In this document: positions 7,467 through 14,500 of the stretch, one piece after another
How the letters are laid out: every line of letters starts with the position of its first letter
Position numbering within the stretch: the stretch's first letter is position 1
Source of the DNA: Candidatus Zhuqueibacterota bacterium 4484_219
GTDB lineage: Bacteria > Zhuqueibacterota > JdFR-76 > 4484-219
DNA: 19,880 bases
Assembly (NCBI GenBank): GCA_002085035.1
Contig: MZGM01000002.1
Location: forward strand, 1 to 19,880
Direction of reading: 5' to 3'
Position numbers and translations under genes: made by a program
The notes under the pieces: generated by a model
Database searches by the model: none
What the model was told of the DNA's origin: nothing
What the model saw: only the letters and a program-made list of their open reading frames with translations

Positions 7467-7554
7467 GGAGAGGTGGCCGAGTGGCTGAAGGCAGCGGCCT
7501 GCTAAGCCGTTGTAGGCTTTATGTCTACCGTGGGTTCGAATCCCACCCTCTCCG
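7467..7554 (+). tRNA. tRNA-Ser(GCT)
   Basis: Acceptor GGAGAGG pairs with CCTCTCC and the discriminator is G. The anticodon loop CTGCTAA gives GCT, reading AGC/AGU. A long variable arm is present and CCA is not encoded. It lies 23 bases after the previous tRNA-Ser. Confidence 0.95.
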
Positions 7555-7573
7555 CAATCGGTTCTAATTAGAG

Positions 7574-7661
<88 letters not shown>

Positions 7662-7695
7662 AAAAAAAGGGCTTTAAACCTTCGGAAAGACAATA

Positions 7696-7791
7696 ATGGA
7701 ATATGATGAGATAATCTCTATAGTTCTTTCACAAGTTTGTCGTGAGCTAAAATTAGATTGGATAAAGAGAACCTCAACTGATAGTAATTGA
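7696..7791 (+). CDS. Possible 31-residue leader peptide upstream of gltX
   Basis: A short ATG frame between tRNA-Ser(CGA) and gltX, encoding a peptide beginning MEYDEIISIVLSQVCRE and ending STDSN. GGAAAG lies about eight bases upstream. The stop falls right at the gltX start region and overlaps the alternative TTG start of gltX at 7788. It has a helical-looking, mixed-charge composition and no run of Glu codons that would suggest attenuation. I do not recognise it, and it may be chance. Confidence 0.2.
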   Translation: MEYDEIISIVLSQVCRELKLDWIKRTSTDSN

Positions 7792-7799
7792 TAGCAGAT

Positions 7800-9224
7800 A
7801 TGGGAGAGAATGATAAATCAGAAGTACGAGTTCGGTTTGCACCAAGTCCAACTGGCTATCTCCATATTGGGGGAGCACGAACAGCAATATTTAACTGGCT
7901 CTTTGCCAAGAGTAAAAAAGGAAAGTTTCTACTGCGTATTGAGGACACTAATGTAGTTCGCTCATCTCAACAGATGGTCGAGGCAATCCTTGAAAGTTTG
8001 AAGTGGTTAGGTTTGAATTGGGATGGCGAGGTATGGTTTCAGTCAAAGCGCCTGGAAGTTTACCAAAAGATCGCAGAAGATTTGGTGCGTCAACGTAAGG
8101 CTTATTACTGTTATTGCGAACGTCCCGACGAGGAAAGGCGTCCGGAGGAGGAAATTTCAAGCTGTAAATGTTATCTATTAACTGTAAAAGAGAAGGAGAG
8201 ATTGAAGCAGGAAGGTAAACCCCATGCTGTCAGATTCTGGATACCTGAGGGGAGTACCATTTTTGAAGACCGTGTTTATGGAAAGGTAGAATTTGACAAT
8301 GCTGAGTTGGAAAATTTTGTTATCTTACGTTCGGACGGGTTTCCTACTTACCATCTGGCAGTTGTGGTGGACGATCACGAGATGGAAATTACTCATGTAA
8401 TTCGTGGCGACGATCATCTTTCCAATACTCCGAAACATATTCTTCTTTATCAGGCTTTAGATTGGACGTTACCTGAGTTTGCTCATGTGCCGTTGATTTT
8501 AGGTACAGATAAGAAACGGTTGAGTAAGCGCCACGGTGCTGCTTCTATCATCGAATACAAAAATGCGGGAATATTGCCGGAAGCGATGGTTAACTACCTT
8601 GCGCTTCTGGGATGGTCGCCAAGAGATGACCGAGAGATAATGAGTATTTCAGAGCTTATTGAAAGTTTTTCTCTGGAGGGGATTTCTCGGAAGAGTGCTG
8701 TTTTTGATCCTCAAAAGTTGGAATGGATTAATAGTGAACATTTGAAAAACTATCCTTCTGACAAATTATTGGAACTGATTACCCCCTATTTAAAAAATGC
8801 TAACCTGATCAGTGATGAGGATTTAATAGAGAAGAGAGAGTACCTTATCAAGGTGTTGGATCTTTTTAAATCGCGCATGAAAACTCTAAAGGATTTGGCA
8901 CGGTACGGTCGATATTTTTTTGTGGATCCCGAGCGCTATGAGGAAAAGGCTTTGCGACGTTACTGGGGAGGGCGTGCAACCAACGAATACTTATCTAAAT
9001 TGCACAATCGGTTAGCTCAATTAGATGATTTTCAGGCTTCTGTAATTGAGAAAACGGTGCGGGATTTGGCCGACGAACTTAATATCACTGCTGCTCAGTT
9101 AATTCATCCCACTCGCATTGTGCTGACTGGTTTTGCAGTGAGTCCAGGCTTGTTTGAAATGATGGAAGTACTGGGCAAAGAGACTGTCTTGCGTCGGCTG
9201 GAAAAAGGGATTAAGAATATTTAA
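7800..9224 (+). CDS. gltX: Glutamyl-tRNA synthetase GltX
   Basis: About 474 residues, the normal length. It is a class I aminoacyl-tRNA synthetase that charges tRNA-Glu, and in many bacteria also tRNA-Gln, with glutamate. FAPSPTGYLHIGGARTA near the N-terminus holds the HIGH-type motif and DKKRLSKRHGA (about 237-247) the KMSKS-type motif. A CYC...CKC pair (about 104-124) resembles the zinc-binding insertion of bacterial GluRS. The start is uncertain: ATG 7800 is preferred, and TTG 7788 adds four residues; neither has a strong ribosome site. It sits between two blocks of tRNA genes, with tRNA-Gln(CTG) only 11 bases after its stop and tRNA-Glu(CTC) a little further on, so mRNA and tRNAs probably share one precursor. 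No GlnRS gene is visible here. Confidence 0.96.
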   Translation: MGENDKSEVRVRFAPSPTGYLHIGGARTAIFNWLFAKSKKGKFLLRIEDTNVVRSSQQMVEAILESLKWLGLNWDGEVWFQSKRLEVYQKIAEDLVRQRKAYYCYCERPDEERRPEEEISSCKCYLLTVKEKERLKQEGKPHAVRFWIPEGSTIFEDRVYGKVEFDNAELENFVILRSDGFPTYHLAVVVDDHEMEITHVIRGDDHLSNTPKHILLYQALDWTLPEFAHVPLILGTDKKRLSKRHGAASIIEYKNAGILPEAMVNYLALLGWSPRDDREIMSISELIESFSLEGISRKSAVFDPQKLEWINSEHLKNYPSDKLLELITPYLKNANLISDEDLIEKREYLIKVLDLFKSRMKTLKDLARYGRYFFVDPERYEEKALRRYWGGRATNEYLSKLHNRLAQLDDFQASVIEKTVRDLADELNITAAQLIHPTRIVLTGFAVSPGLFEMMEVLGKETVLRRLEKGIKNI

Positions 9225-9235
9225 ATAGAAAGAAC

Positions 9236-9306
9236 TGGGGAGTCGTCTAACGGCAGGACGGTGGACTCTGGCTCCACTAGTCGGGGTTCGAATCCCTGCT
9301 CCCCAG
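9236..9306 (+). tRNA. tRNA-Gln(CTG)
   Basis: Acceptor TGGGGAG pairs with CTCCCCA and the discriminator is G. The anticodon stem GTGGA/TCCAC with loop CTCTGGC gives CTG, reading CAG. The U1-A72 start is a known tRNA-Gln feature. CCA is not encoded. Confidence 0.93.
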
Positions 9307-9313
9307 CTAAATT

Positions 9314-9387
9314 GCGCTCATAGCTCAATTGGATAGAGCATCTGACTTCGGATCAGATGGTTGGGGGTTCGAGTCCTCCTGGGCGCA
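9314..9387 (+). tRNA. tRNA-Arg(TCG)
   Basis: Acceptor GCGCTCA pairs with TGGGCGC (one G-U) and the discriminator is A. The anticodon stem TCTGA/TCAGA with loop CTTCGGA gives TCG, reading CGA and possibly CGG. CCA is not encoded. The anticodon loop differs from that of tRNA-Arg(ACG) in this cluster only at position 34. Confidence 0.93.
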
Positions 9388-9395
9388 CAAATTGG

Positions 9396-9468
9396 GGCGC
9401 ATTCGTCTAGTGGCCTAGGACGCCGGCCTCTCACGTCGGTAACACGGGTTCGACTCCCGTATGCGCCA
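9396..9468 (+). tRNA. tRNA-Glu(CTC)
   Basis: Acceptor GGCGCAT pairs with ATGCGCC and the discriminator is A. The anticodon stem CCGGC/GTCGG with loop CTCTCAC gives CTC, reading GAG. CCA is not encoded. A substrate of the GltX encoded just upstream. Confidence 0.93.
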
Positions 9469-9489
9469 CTTGAAGATTTCTTCTGCCTG

Positions 9490-9563
9490 GCGCCCGTAGT
9501 TCAAGTGGATAGAACGTCTGACTACGGATCAGAAGGGTGGGGGTTCGAGTCCCTCCGGGCGCA
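9490..9563 (+). tRNA. tRNA-Arg(ACG)
   Basis: Acceptor GCGCCCG pairs with CGGGCGC and the discriminator is A. The anticodon loop CTACGGA gives ACG. A34 is the site that TadA deaminates to inosine so that one tRNA reads CGU, CGC and CGA. The tadA gene starts 18 bases after this tRNA. CCA is not encoded. Confidence 0.95.
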
Positions 9564-9581
9564 CTATTTTTTGAGGTCACA

Positions 9582-10040
9582 ATGGATAGGCATCTACGCT
9601 GGATGGAAGAAGCCCTTAAAGAGGCAGAAAAAGCTTATGCCGAGGGTGAAGTGCCGATAGGTGCTGTGGTGGTTTTAAATAACAAAATCATCGGAAGAGG
9701 CCACAATCAGGTTGAAAATCTGCAAGACGCCACAGCCCATGCAGAGATGATTGCGATTACTGCAGCAGCTAATCATCTTTCATCCTGGCGACTTGAGGGT
9801 GCTTCATTATATGTTACCTTGGAACCTTGCCCCATGTGCGCTGGGGCAATTGTTCATTCTCGAATTCAACAGCTGATTTTTGGCTGCTTTGATCCTAAAG
9901 GCGGTGCGTGTGGCTCTCTGTACAATGTTGTACAGGATTCACGTTTGAATCACCAAGTAGAGATCGAAACAGGTATTTTGGCCGACAAGTGCGCAGCTAT
10001 TCTAAAAGAATTTTTTACCAGTTTGCGGAAGGCAATTTGA
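9582..10040 (+). CDS. tadA: tRNA-specific adenosine deaminase TadA
   Basis: 152 residues. TadA converts A34 of tRNA-Arg(ACG) to inosine. The zinc/catalytic signatures are complete: HAE at 53-55 (His ligand and proton-shuttling Glu) and PCPMC at 82-86 (two Cys ligands). ASLYVTLEPCPMCAGAI is a typical TadA segment. I chose the ATG at 9582 (TGAGGT just upstream) because the longer frame, starting at 9537, lies inside the preceding tRNA. The gene is enclosed by tRNA genes: tRNA-Arg(ACG), its own substrate, before it and tRNA-Ser(GGA) 34 bases after. Guanine/cytosine deaminases share the fold, but length and context favour TadA. Confidence 0.96.
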   Translation: MDRHLRWMEEALKEAEKAYAEGEVPIGAVVVLNNKIIGRGHNQVENLQDATAHAEMIAITAAANHLSSWRLEGASLYVTLEPCPMCAGAIVHSRIQQLIFGCFDPKGGACGSLYNVVQDSRLNHQVEIETGILADKCAAILKEFFTSLRKAI

Positions 10041-10074
10041 TTAACCACTGCCATAATTTTCAACGCCATCGAGT

Positions 10075-10159
<85 letters not shown>

Positions 10160-10192
10160 AGGGAAAGAACCATTGGTCACGTTTTACGATCA

Positions 10193-10268
10193 GGGGCAGT
10201 AGCTCAGTTGGGAGAGCGGTACGTTCGCAACGTACAGGTCGAGGGTTCGAATCCCTTCTGCTCCACCA
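10193..10268 (+). tRNA. tRNA-Ala(CGC), with encoded CCA
   Basis: Acceptor GGGGCAG pairs with CTGCTCC and contains the G3-U70 pair that is the alanine identity element. The discriminator is A. The anticodon stem GTACG/CGTAC with loop TTCGCAA gives CGC, reading GCG. Unlike the other tRNAs in the window, the 3' CCA (10266-10268) is encoded in the DNA. Confidence 0.93.
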
Positions 10269-10292
10269 GAGTCATTAGGGGCTAAAGGGTAG

Positions 10293-10610
10293 AAAAAAGG
10301 CTTACCTGTAGGCTGTGCTAGACGGGGAGCTAGCGGTGCCCTGATTCCTGTCCGTGGACAGGATGACCTGCAAACCGCTATAGCAGGGTCGAATTCCTGC
10401 TTGAGGTCTAGATCACCCAGTGTCTCTTTCCCTAATATCGATGTTGAGAGCTCAAGTCCTTCGCAATGGGACGGTACCCAACCCCGTCAGGACCGGAAGG
10501 TAGCAGCGGTAAGTACTTTGCCCATGTGCCGAAGGGGTGCTTGACTCGAGTTGGTATTAGGGTAAAACACTGGTGTTGACAGATCGAAAGCAGGTGCACA
10601 GCCTTTTGAA
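10293..10610 (+). ncRNA. ffs: Signal recognition particle RNA, bacterial large type with Alu domain
   Basis: The RNA core of the particle that targets ribosomes making membrane proteins, bound by Ffh. The S domain is clear: CAGGACCGGAAGG with a GGAA tetraloop (10495-10498) and AGCAGC after it, then ATGTGCCGAAGGGGTGC. The Alu domain is also present (about 10313-10408), with GGGGAGCTAGCGGTGCC and CGCTATAGCAGGGTCGAATTCC as in Bacillus scRNA. Long-range pairing supports one RNA: AAAAGGCT (10295-10302) with AGCCTTTT (10600-10607), ACCTG (10304-10308) with CAGGT (10591-10595), CCAGTGT (10417-10423) with ACACTGG (10567-10573), and CCCTAATA (10430-10437) with TATTAGGG (10555-10562). The ends are estimates from the outermost helix. 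An extra hairpin (CCTGTCC/GGACAGG) sits inside the Alu loop at about 10347-10362. It precedes dnaX, as in Bacillus. Confidence 0.93.
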
Positions 10611-10637
10611 TAATATTCTAACCAAAGTAAATACGTT

Positions 10638-12335
10638 ATGGCCTATCAAGTTTTAGCATTGAAATGGCGGCCGAGTCTGTTTGAACAGGTAGTGGCCCAG
10701 GAACATGTTACTAGAACATTACAGAACGCTATTACCAGCAAGCGGATTGCTAATGCCTATCTGTTTGCTGGGCCTCGGGGAATAGGGAAAACCACCACAG
10801 CCCGAATCTTGGCTAAAGCTCTCAATTGCGACAAGGGCCCTACTCCAACCCCTTGTAATAAATGTACTAATTGTGAAGAAATAGCAGCCGGGCGAAGTTT
10901 GGATGTACAAGAAATCGATGGCGCCTCAAATCGGGGCATCGATGAAATTCGTAATTTGCGCGAAAACATTCGTTACACACCGTCAAAAAGCAAATACAAA
11001 ATCTATATTGTAGATGAAGTACATATGCTTACTACCGAGGCGTTTAATGCGTTGCTGAAAACTCTTGAGGAACCACCGCCCCATGTTCTGTTTATTTTTG
11101 CCACTACCGAGCCTCATCGTGTTCCAGCAACCATACTATCCCGTTGTCAACGTTTCGATTTCAAGCGTATTCCAATAGAAGTCATAATTAATCAATTGAA
11201 ATTGATCTGTAGCGAAGAAAAGGTAGAAATTGATGACGATTCCCTGATGGTCATTGCTAAAAAAGCCGATGGTAGTTTACGTGATGCTCAAAGTTTATTA
11301 GATCAAATCATCTCCTTCGCGGGAAATAAAATTGTAGTCGATGAAGTATTAAAAGCTTTGGGTGCGGTAAATCAAGAGCTTTATTTTGAACTTACAGAGA
11401 TTGTTCAGAATAAAAATTTACAAGCTGGATTGGATTTTGTGGAAAAAATTATCGGGCAAGGCTATGACATAGATGAATTTCTTTTAGGTGCAGTTGAACA
11501 TTTTCGCAATTTGCTGTTCGTAGTTACCACTGGGCACACCAGGCTGGTAGAAACGTCGGAAACTTTTAAGGCTCGTTACCAGCAAGAGGCTCAGAAGTTT
11601 ACTCCCGAAGATTTATTGCGTTACATCAAAATCCTTTCAGAAACAGAATACGCTATCAAGCGAAGCCCTAACCCTCGCTTGAAGTTAGAAATGGCTATCG
11701 TGAAAATATTAAAATTGGACCGCTCTGTTACTTTTGAAGATGTTATTTCTCAATTGCGCCAGCTCCAAGGACAACAAGATGTGATAACGACGTCACCACC
11801 AGCAGAGATTTCTGGTAACAAAAAAACAGATTTATTCATTTCTCCCGCCAAAGCAAAGGGGAATGGGGGGACTGTGAGTTACAACTCCACTCATTCGGAA
11901 ACTTCTACTCCGGTGGTTTCACAGCCGTCTACGAATGAAGAGACAAGGAACGAAGAGGTAGTACTTTCATTAGAAGACATTAAATCTAATTGGGCTTCTA
12001 TTATCGCTGAGGTTAAAAAAAAGCGGATAGCTCTTGGATTTTTTCTTCAGGAAGGAGTACCAGTAGGCTTAGAAGGTGAAATATTAGAGATCTATTTTCC
12101 TAAAAAAAATGGATTCCACTTAAATTCAGTTGATCGGGGTAAAGAAGTTATTCAACGGGTAATTCAAACATTGTTGGGTGCACGAGTGAAGTTAAAATTG
12201 GTTCATAGCACACAAAAGGCTGTGGATGTTTCTCTGAAAAATCAGCTAATTGATGCCCATGATACCAAATCGGAGCAACCGATGGATCCCCGAATAAAAA
12301 AGGTGTTGGATGTCTTCGGAGGTGAATTATTGTAA
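10638..12335 (+). CDS. dnaX: DNA polymerase III subunit tau/gamma DnaX
   Basis: 565 residues, the clamp-loader ATPase of the replisome. Walker A GPRGIGKT is at 45-52, zinc-binding Cys at 64, 73, 76 and 79, Walker B VDEVH at 125-129 and the SRC arginine-finger motif at 168-170. The AAA+ lid and collar domains run to about 365, then a Ser/Thr-rich linker and a C-terminal domain from about 445. No good ribosome site lies before the ATG, which begins about 28 bases after the SRP RNA. An eight-A run plus G (12015-12023) falls at codons 460-462 in the form A AAA AAG, the heptamer that drives -1 frameshifting in E. coli dnaX; use here is unproven. The ybaB start follows the stop by 16 bases. Confidence 0.96.
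   Translation: MAYQVLALKWRPSLFEQVVAQEHVTRTLQNAITSKRIANAYLFAGPRGIGKTTTARILAKALNCDKGPTPTPCNKCTNCEEIAAGRSLDVQEIDGASNRGIDEIRNLRENIRYTPSKSKYKIYIVDEVHMLTTEAFNALLKTLEEPPPHVLFIFATTEPHRVPATILSRCQRFDFKRIPIEVIINQLKLICSEEKVEIDDDSLMVIAKKADGSLRDAQSLLDQIISFAGNKIVVDEVLKALGAVNQELYFELTEIVQNKNLQAGLDFVEKIIGQGYDIDEFLLGAVEHFRNLLFVVTTGHTRLVETSETFKARYQQEAQKFTPEDLLRYIKILSETEYAIKRSPNPRLKLEMAIVKILKLDRSVTFEDVISQLRQLQGQQDVITTSPPAEISGNKKTDLFISPAKAKGNGGTVSYNSTHSETSTPVVSQPSTNEETRNEEVVLSLEDIKSNWASIIAEVKKKRIALGFFLQEGVPVGLEGEILEIYFPKKNGFHLNSVDRGKEVIQRVIQTLLGARVKLKLVHSTQKAVDVSLKNQLIDAHDTKSEQPMDPRIKKVLDVFGGELL
12015..12023 (+). promoter_or_regulatory. Candidate -1 frameshift / slippage site in dnaX
   Basis: Eight A followed by G, in the zero frame AAA AAA AAG. 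A -1 slip would add 18 codons and stop at TGA 12077-12079, giving a product of about 480 residues instead of 565. I see no clear downstream hairpin and no well-placed upstream Shine-Dalgarno-like stimulator, and the slip would cut the C-terminal domain. Speculative. Confidence 0.3.
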
Positions 12336-12351
12336 TTCTGGAGGATGTACT

Positions 12352-12690
12352 ATGGTAAAACCAAATTTGGCTGCATTGTTGAGTCAGTTTCAGAAGGTAC
12401 AGGAACAAATTGCCAAGGCCCAGGAAGAATTGGCTGAAATAGAAGTAGAAGGTTCAGCCGGGGGTGGAATGGTAACTGTCTATGCGACTGCTAAACAGGA
12501 AATTAAAAAGATCAAAATAGACCCTGAGGTGGTAGATGCAGACGACATCGAGATGTTGGAGGATCTAATCGTTGCTGCGGTCAATCAGGCGTTAGATAAA
12601 GCTCAAGAAGTGGCCTCTGAACATCTCAGCAAAGTGGCTGGTGGAGTACTTCCGAATTTGCCCCCAGGTTTTAAAATCCCTGGACTCTAA
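12352..12690 (+). CDS. ybaB: YbaB/EbfC family nucleoid-associated protein
   Basis: 112 residues. Members form small dimers that bind DNA and affect nucleoid structure. The N-terminal part is a coiled helix rich in Gln/Glu/Lys (residues about 5-29), then EVEGSAGGGMVTV, the most conserved YbaB segment, a beta strand KIKIDPEVV, and a C-terminal helical region. The ATG at 12352 has GGAGG about six bases upstream; the frame extends upstream of it into dnaX but without a ribosome site. The dnaX-ybaB-recR order is one of the most conserved in bacteria. Confidence 0.94.
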   Translation: MVKPNLAALLSQFQKVQEQIAKAQEELAEIEVEGSAGGGMVTVYATAKQEIKKIKIDPEVVDADDIEMLEDLIVAAVNQALDKAQEVASEHLSKVAGGVLPNLPPGFKIPGL

Positions 12691-12706
12691 GCTAAATAAG
12701 ACGACG

Positions 12707-13306
12707 ATGTTTTATTCCTCAGAGTCTTTAGAACGATTGATCGGTGAGTTTTCCAAACTTCCTGGAATTGGCCGTAAGACCGCACAACGGCTGGCGTTTT
12801 ACATCTTGAAACTTCCAATGGAAGATGTTGAAGGTCTGGCTACAGCTTTGCTTGATTTAAAAAATCGTGTCCAATTTTGTTCAATTTGTTTCAACATTAC
12901 CGAGGTTGATCCTTGTCCTATTTGTCAGGACCGTACTCGCGATCAATCAGTAATTTGTGTTGTAGAAGAAGCCAACGATATTTTGGCTATTGAGAAGACC
13001 GGGCAGTATCGAGGACTTTATCATGTTTTGGGGGGAGTACTTTCCCCATTAGATGGGATTGGTCCAGAAAATTTGCATATTCAAGAATTATTGCAACGCA
13101 TAGTTGATCCGGTTGAAGAAATTATTATCGCTACCAATCCCAATGTGGAAGGGGAGGCTACGGCCACTTACTTATCCAAATTAATTAGTCCCTTAGGTAA
13201 GAAAATAACCCGCATCGCTCGTGGTATTCCAGCTGGAAGTAATTTGGAATTTGTCGATGAGATTACTTTGCTTCGGGCTCTGGAAGGAAGAAATGTGATG
13301 TCGTGA
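12707..13306 (+). CDS. recR: Recombination mediator protein RecR
   Basis: 199 residues, typical length. RecR works with RecO/RecF to load RecA on gapped single-stranded DNA. A helix-hairpin-helix lies at LPGIGRKTAQRLA (18-30), a four-Cys zinc finger at C58, C61, C70 and C73, and a Toprim domain starts at VICVVEEANDI (82-92), followed by YHVLGGVLSPLDGIGP (105-120). The ATG 12707 start gives the standard N-terminus; the frame is open upstream into ybaB but without support. It ends the dnaX-ybaB-recR unit. Confidence 0.96.
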   Translation: MFYSSESLERLIGEFSKLPGIGRKTAQRLAFYILKLPMEDVEGLATALLDLKNRVQFCSICFNITEVDPCPICQDRTRDQSVICVVEEANDILAIEKTGQYRGLYHVLGGVLSPLDGIGPENLHIQELLQRIVDPVEEIIIATNPNVEGEATATYLSKLISPLGKKITRIARGIPAGSNLEFVDEITLLRALEGRNVMS

Positions 13307-13389
13307 CACCTTAAGTAGTAGCCAACTAACATGATTATTAAAGGGGAAAGATAATTTTGCTTTGCGGTCTCAATAGCGCAATAGCAATG

Positions 13390-13413
13390 AGCTCTATCAG
13401 TAATGGGAGAGCT
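13390..13413 (+). promoter_or_regulatory. Inverted repeat overlapping the pgsA ribosome site
   Basis: AGCTCT (13390-13395) is complementary to AGAGCT (13408-13413), and the right arm overlaps the GGGAGAG ribosome site of pgsA at 13405-13411. If folded in the mRNA, the small hairpin would mask the site. It is six base pairs with a 12-base loop, so it may be chance. The surrounding gap (13307-13417) shows no gene that I recognise. Confidence 0.3.
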
Positions 13414-13417
13414 ATTT

Positions 13418-14038
13418 ATGACTATTCCTAATCAGTTGTCCATATTACGTATAGTGTTGACTCCCTTTTTTGTTCTAGCTTTTTTCGCCGAGAATCTTCA
13501 CGCTAACTATGCTTCGTTTGTGATTTTTCTCATTGCCTCATTAACGGATTACTACGACGGCTATATTGCACGACGTTACAATTATATTAGCGAATGGGGA
13601 CGATTTTTAGATCCGCTGGCTGATAAGATTCTGATCTCCACTGCCTTTATTGTTTTCGCTATCTCACATTATCTACATATGTGGATGGTCACGGTAATCA
13701 TTGTTCGGGATGTAGTAATTACTATTCTTCGTTTCTATGCTATTCGTAAAGGCAAACCGATTGCCACTTCAAATTTTGCCAGAATAAAAACAGTAAGCCA
13801 AATAGTAGTTATTTATCTCATTTTTAGCTATATTCTGATTGTAAAAACACTACGTTATTCCGGTAAAGAATGGGAATGGTTTAGCAAACTTAGAGGAGTT
13901 AGTTTATTGAATAACTTAATGCTTTTCGTTACCTTGCTCACGGTGCTAACTGCCTTGATGTATTTAGTTGAAAATCGTAGTCATTTTAAGAACATGATAA
14001 TCGATTTCTGCCGGGTGTTTATTCCTTTGAATTTGTGA
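13418..14038 (+). CDS. pgsA: CDP-diacylglycerol-glycerol-3-phosphate 3-phosphatidyltransferase PgsA
   Basis: 206 residues, an inner-membrane enzyme that makes phosphatidylglycerol phosphate from CDP-diacylglycerol and glycerol-3-phosphate. The CDP-alcohol phosphotransferase motif is complete: D47-G48-x2-A51-R52, then eight residues to G61-x3-D65-x3-D69. MTIPNQLSILRI at the start is typical of PgsA. Several hydrophobic segments follow. The ATG 13418 is chosen because GGGAGAG lies just upstream; an in-frame ATG at 13403 would overlap this site. The C-terminal part (about 150-206) is longer and more basic than in many PgsA proteins. The next gene, pgpA, encodes the phosphatase for its product. 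Confidence 0.93.
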   Translation: MTIPNQLSILRIVLTPFFVLAFFAENLHANYASFVIFLIASLTDYYDGYIARRYNYISEWGRFLDPLADKILISTAFIVFAISHYLHMWMVTVIIVRDVVITILRFYAIRKGKPIATSNFARIKTVSQIVVIYLIFSYILIVKTLRYSGKEWEWFSKLRGVSLLNNLMLFVTLLTVLTALMYLVENRSHFKNMIIDFCRVFIPLNL

Positions 14039-14041
14039 TTT

Positions 14042-14500
14042 ATGAATAGGGTCTATCGAATATTAGCTACCGGAGGATACTCTGGATATTTTCCTAAAGC
14101 ACCCGGAACATTTGGGAGTGTGGTTATTCTCTTTGTGTATTGGATGTTACCAGCTTTTTCCCCAAGTCTTTTAGGATTAGTGATTGTGGCGATGTTTTTG
14201 GTAGGGGTGTGGTCTGCTACATTAATGACGAACGAAAACAACGGTCAGGACTCCGATCCCTCTGTGGTAGTTATTGATGAAATGGTAGGAATGTTGGTTG
14301 CTGTATTTTTATTGCCCAAGCGGTTTGTGTGGATGTGTTTAGCCTTCCTGCTGTTTAGATTACTAGATGTGGTTAAACCTTTCCCGGTGAATAAGCTGGA
14401 AGCTTTTCCCAAGGGATGGGGAGTCATGCTAGACGATGTAGGAGCTGGGCTGTACGCCAATATTATTCTTCAGATTCTTAGAGGTATTCTACGAGCATGA
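14042..14500 (+). CDS. pgpA: Phosphatidylglycerophosphatase A PgpA
   Basis: 152 residues, a membrane protein removing phosphate from phosphatidylglycerol phosphate to give phosphatidylglycerol, the step after PgsA. Family motifs: KAPGTFGS (19-26), VVIDEMVGM (76-84), FRLLDVVKPFPVNKLE (105-120) and GVMLDDVGAGLYAN (127-140), with the acidic residues expected to bind metal. It begins three bases after the pgsA stop and overlaps the cinA start by four bases (ATGA), so all three are translationally linked. Confidence 0.94.
   Translation: MNRVYRILATGGYSGYFPKAPGTFGSVVILFVYWMLPAFSPSLLGLVIVAMFLVGVWSATLMTNENNGQDSDPSVVVIDEMVGMLVAVFLLPKRFVWMCLAFLLFRLLDVVKPFPVNKLEAFPKGWGVMLDDVGAGLYANIILQILRGILRA

Noticed and set aside
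9361..9660. Plus-strand frame of 99 codons over the tRNA-Arg/Glu/Arg block
   Set aside because: It covers three well-folded tRNAs and enters tadA in the wrong frame.
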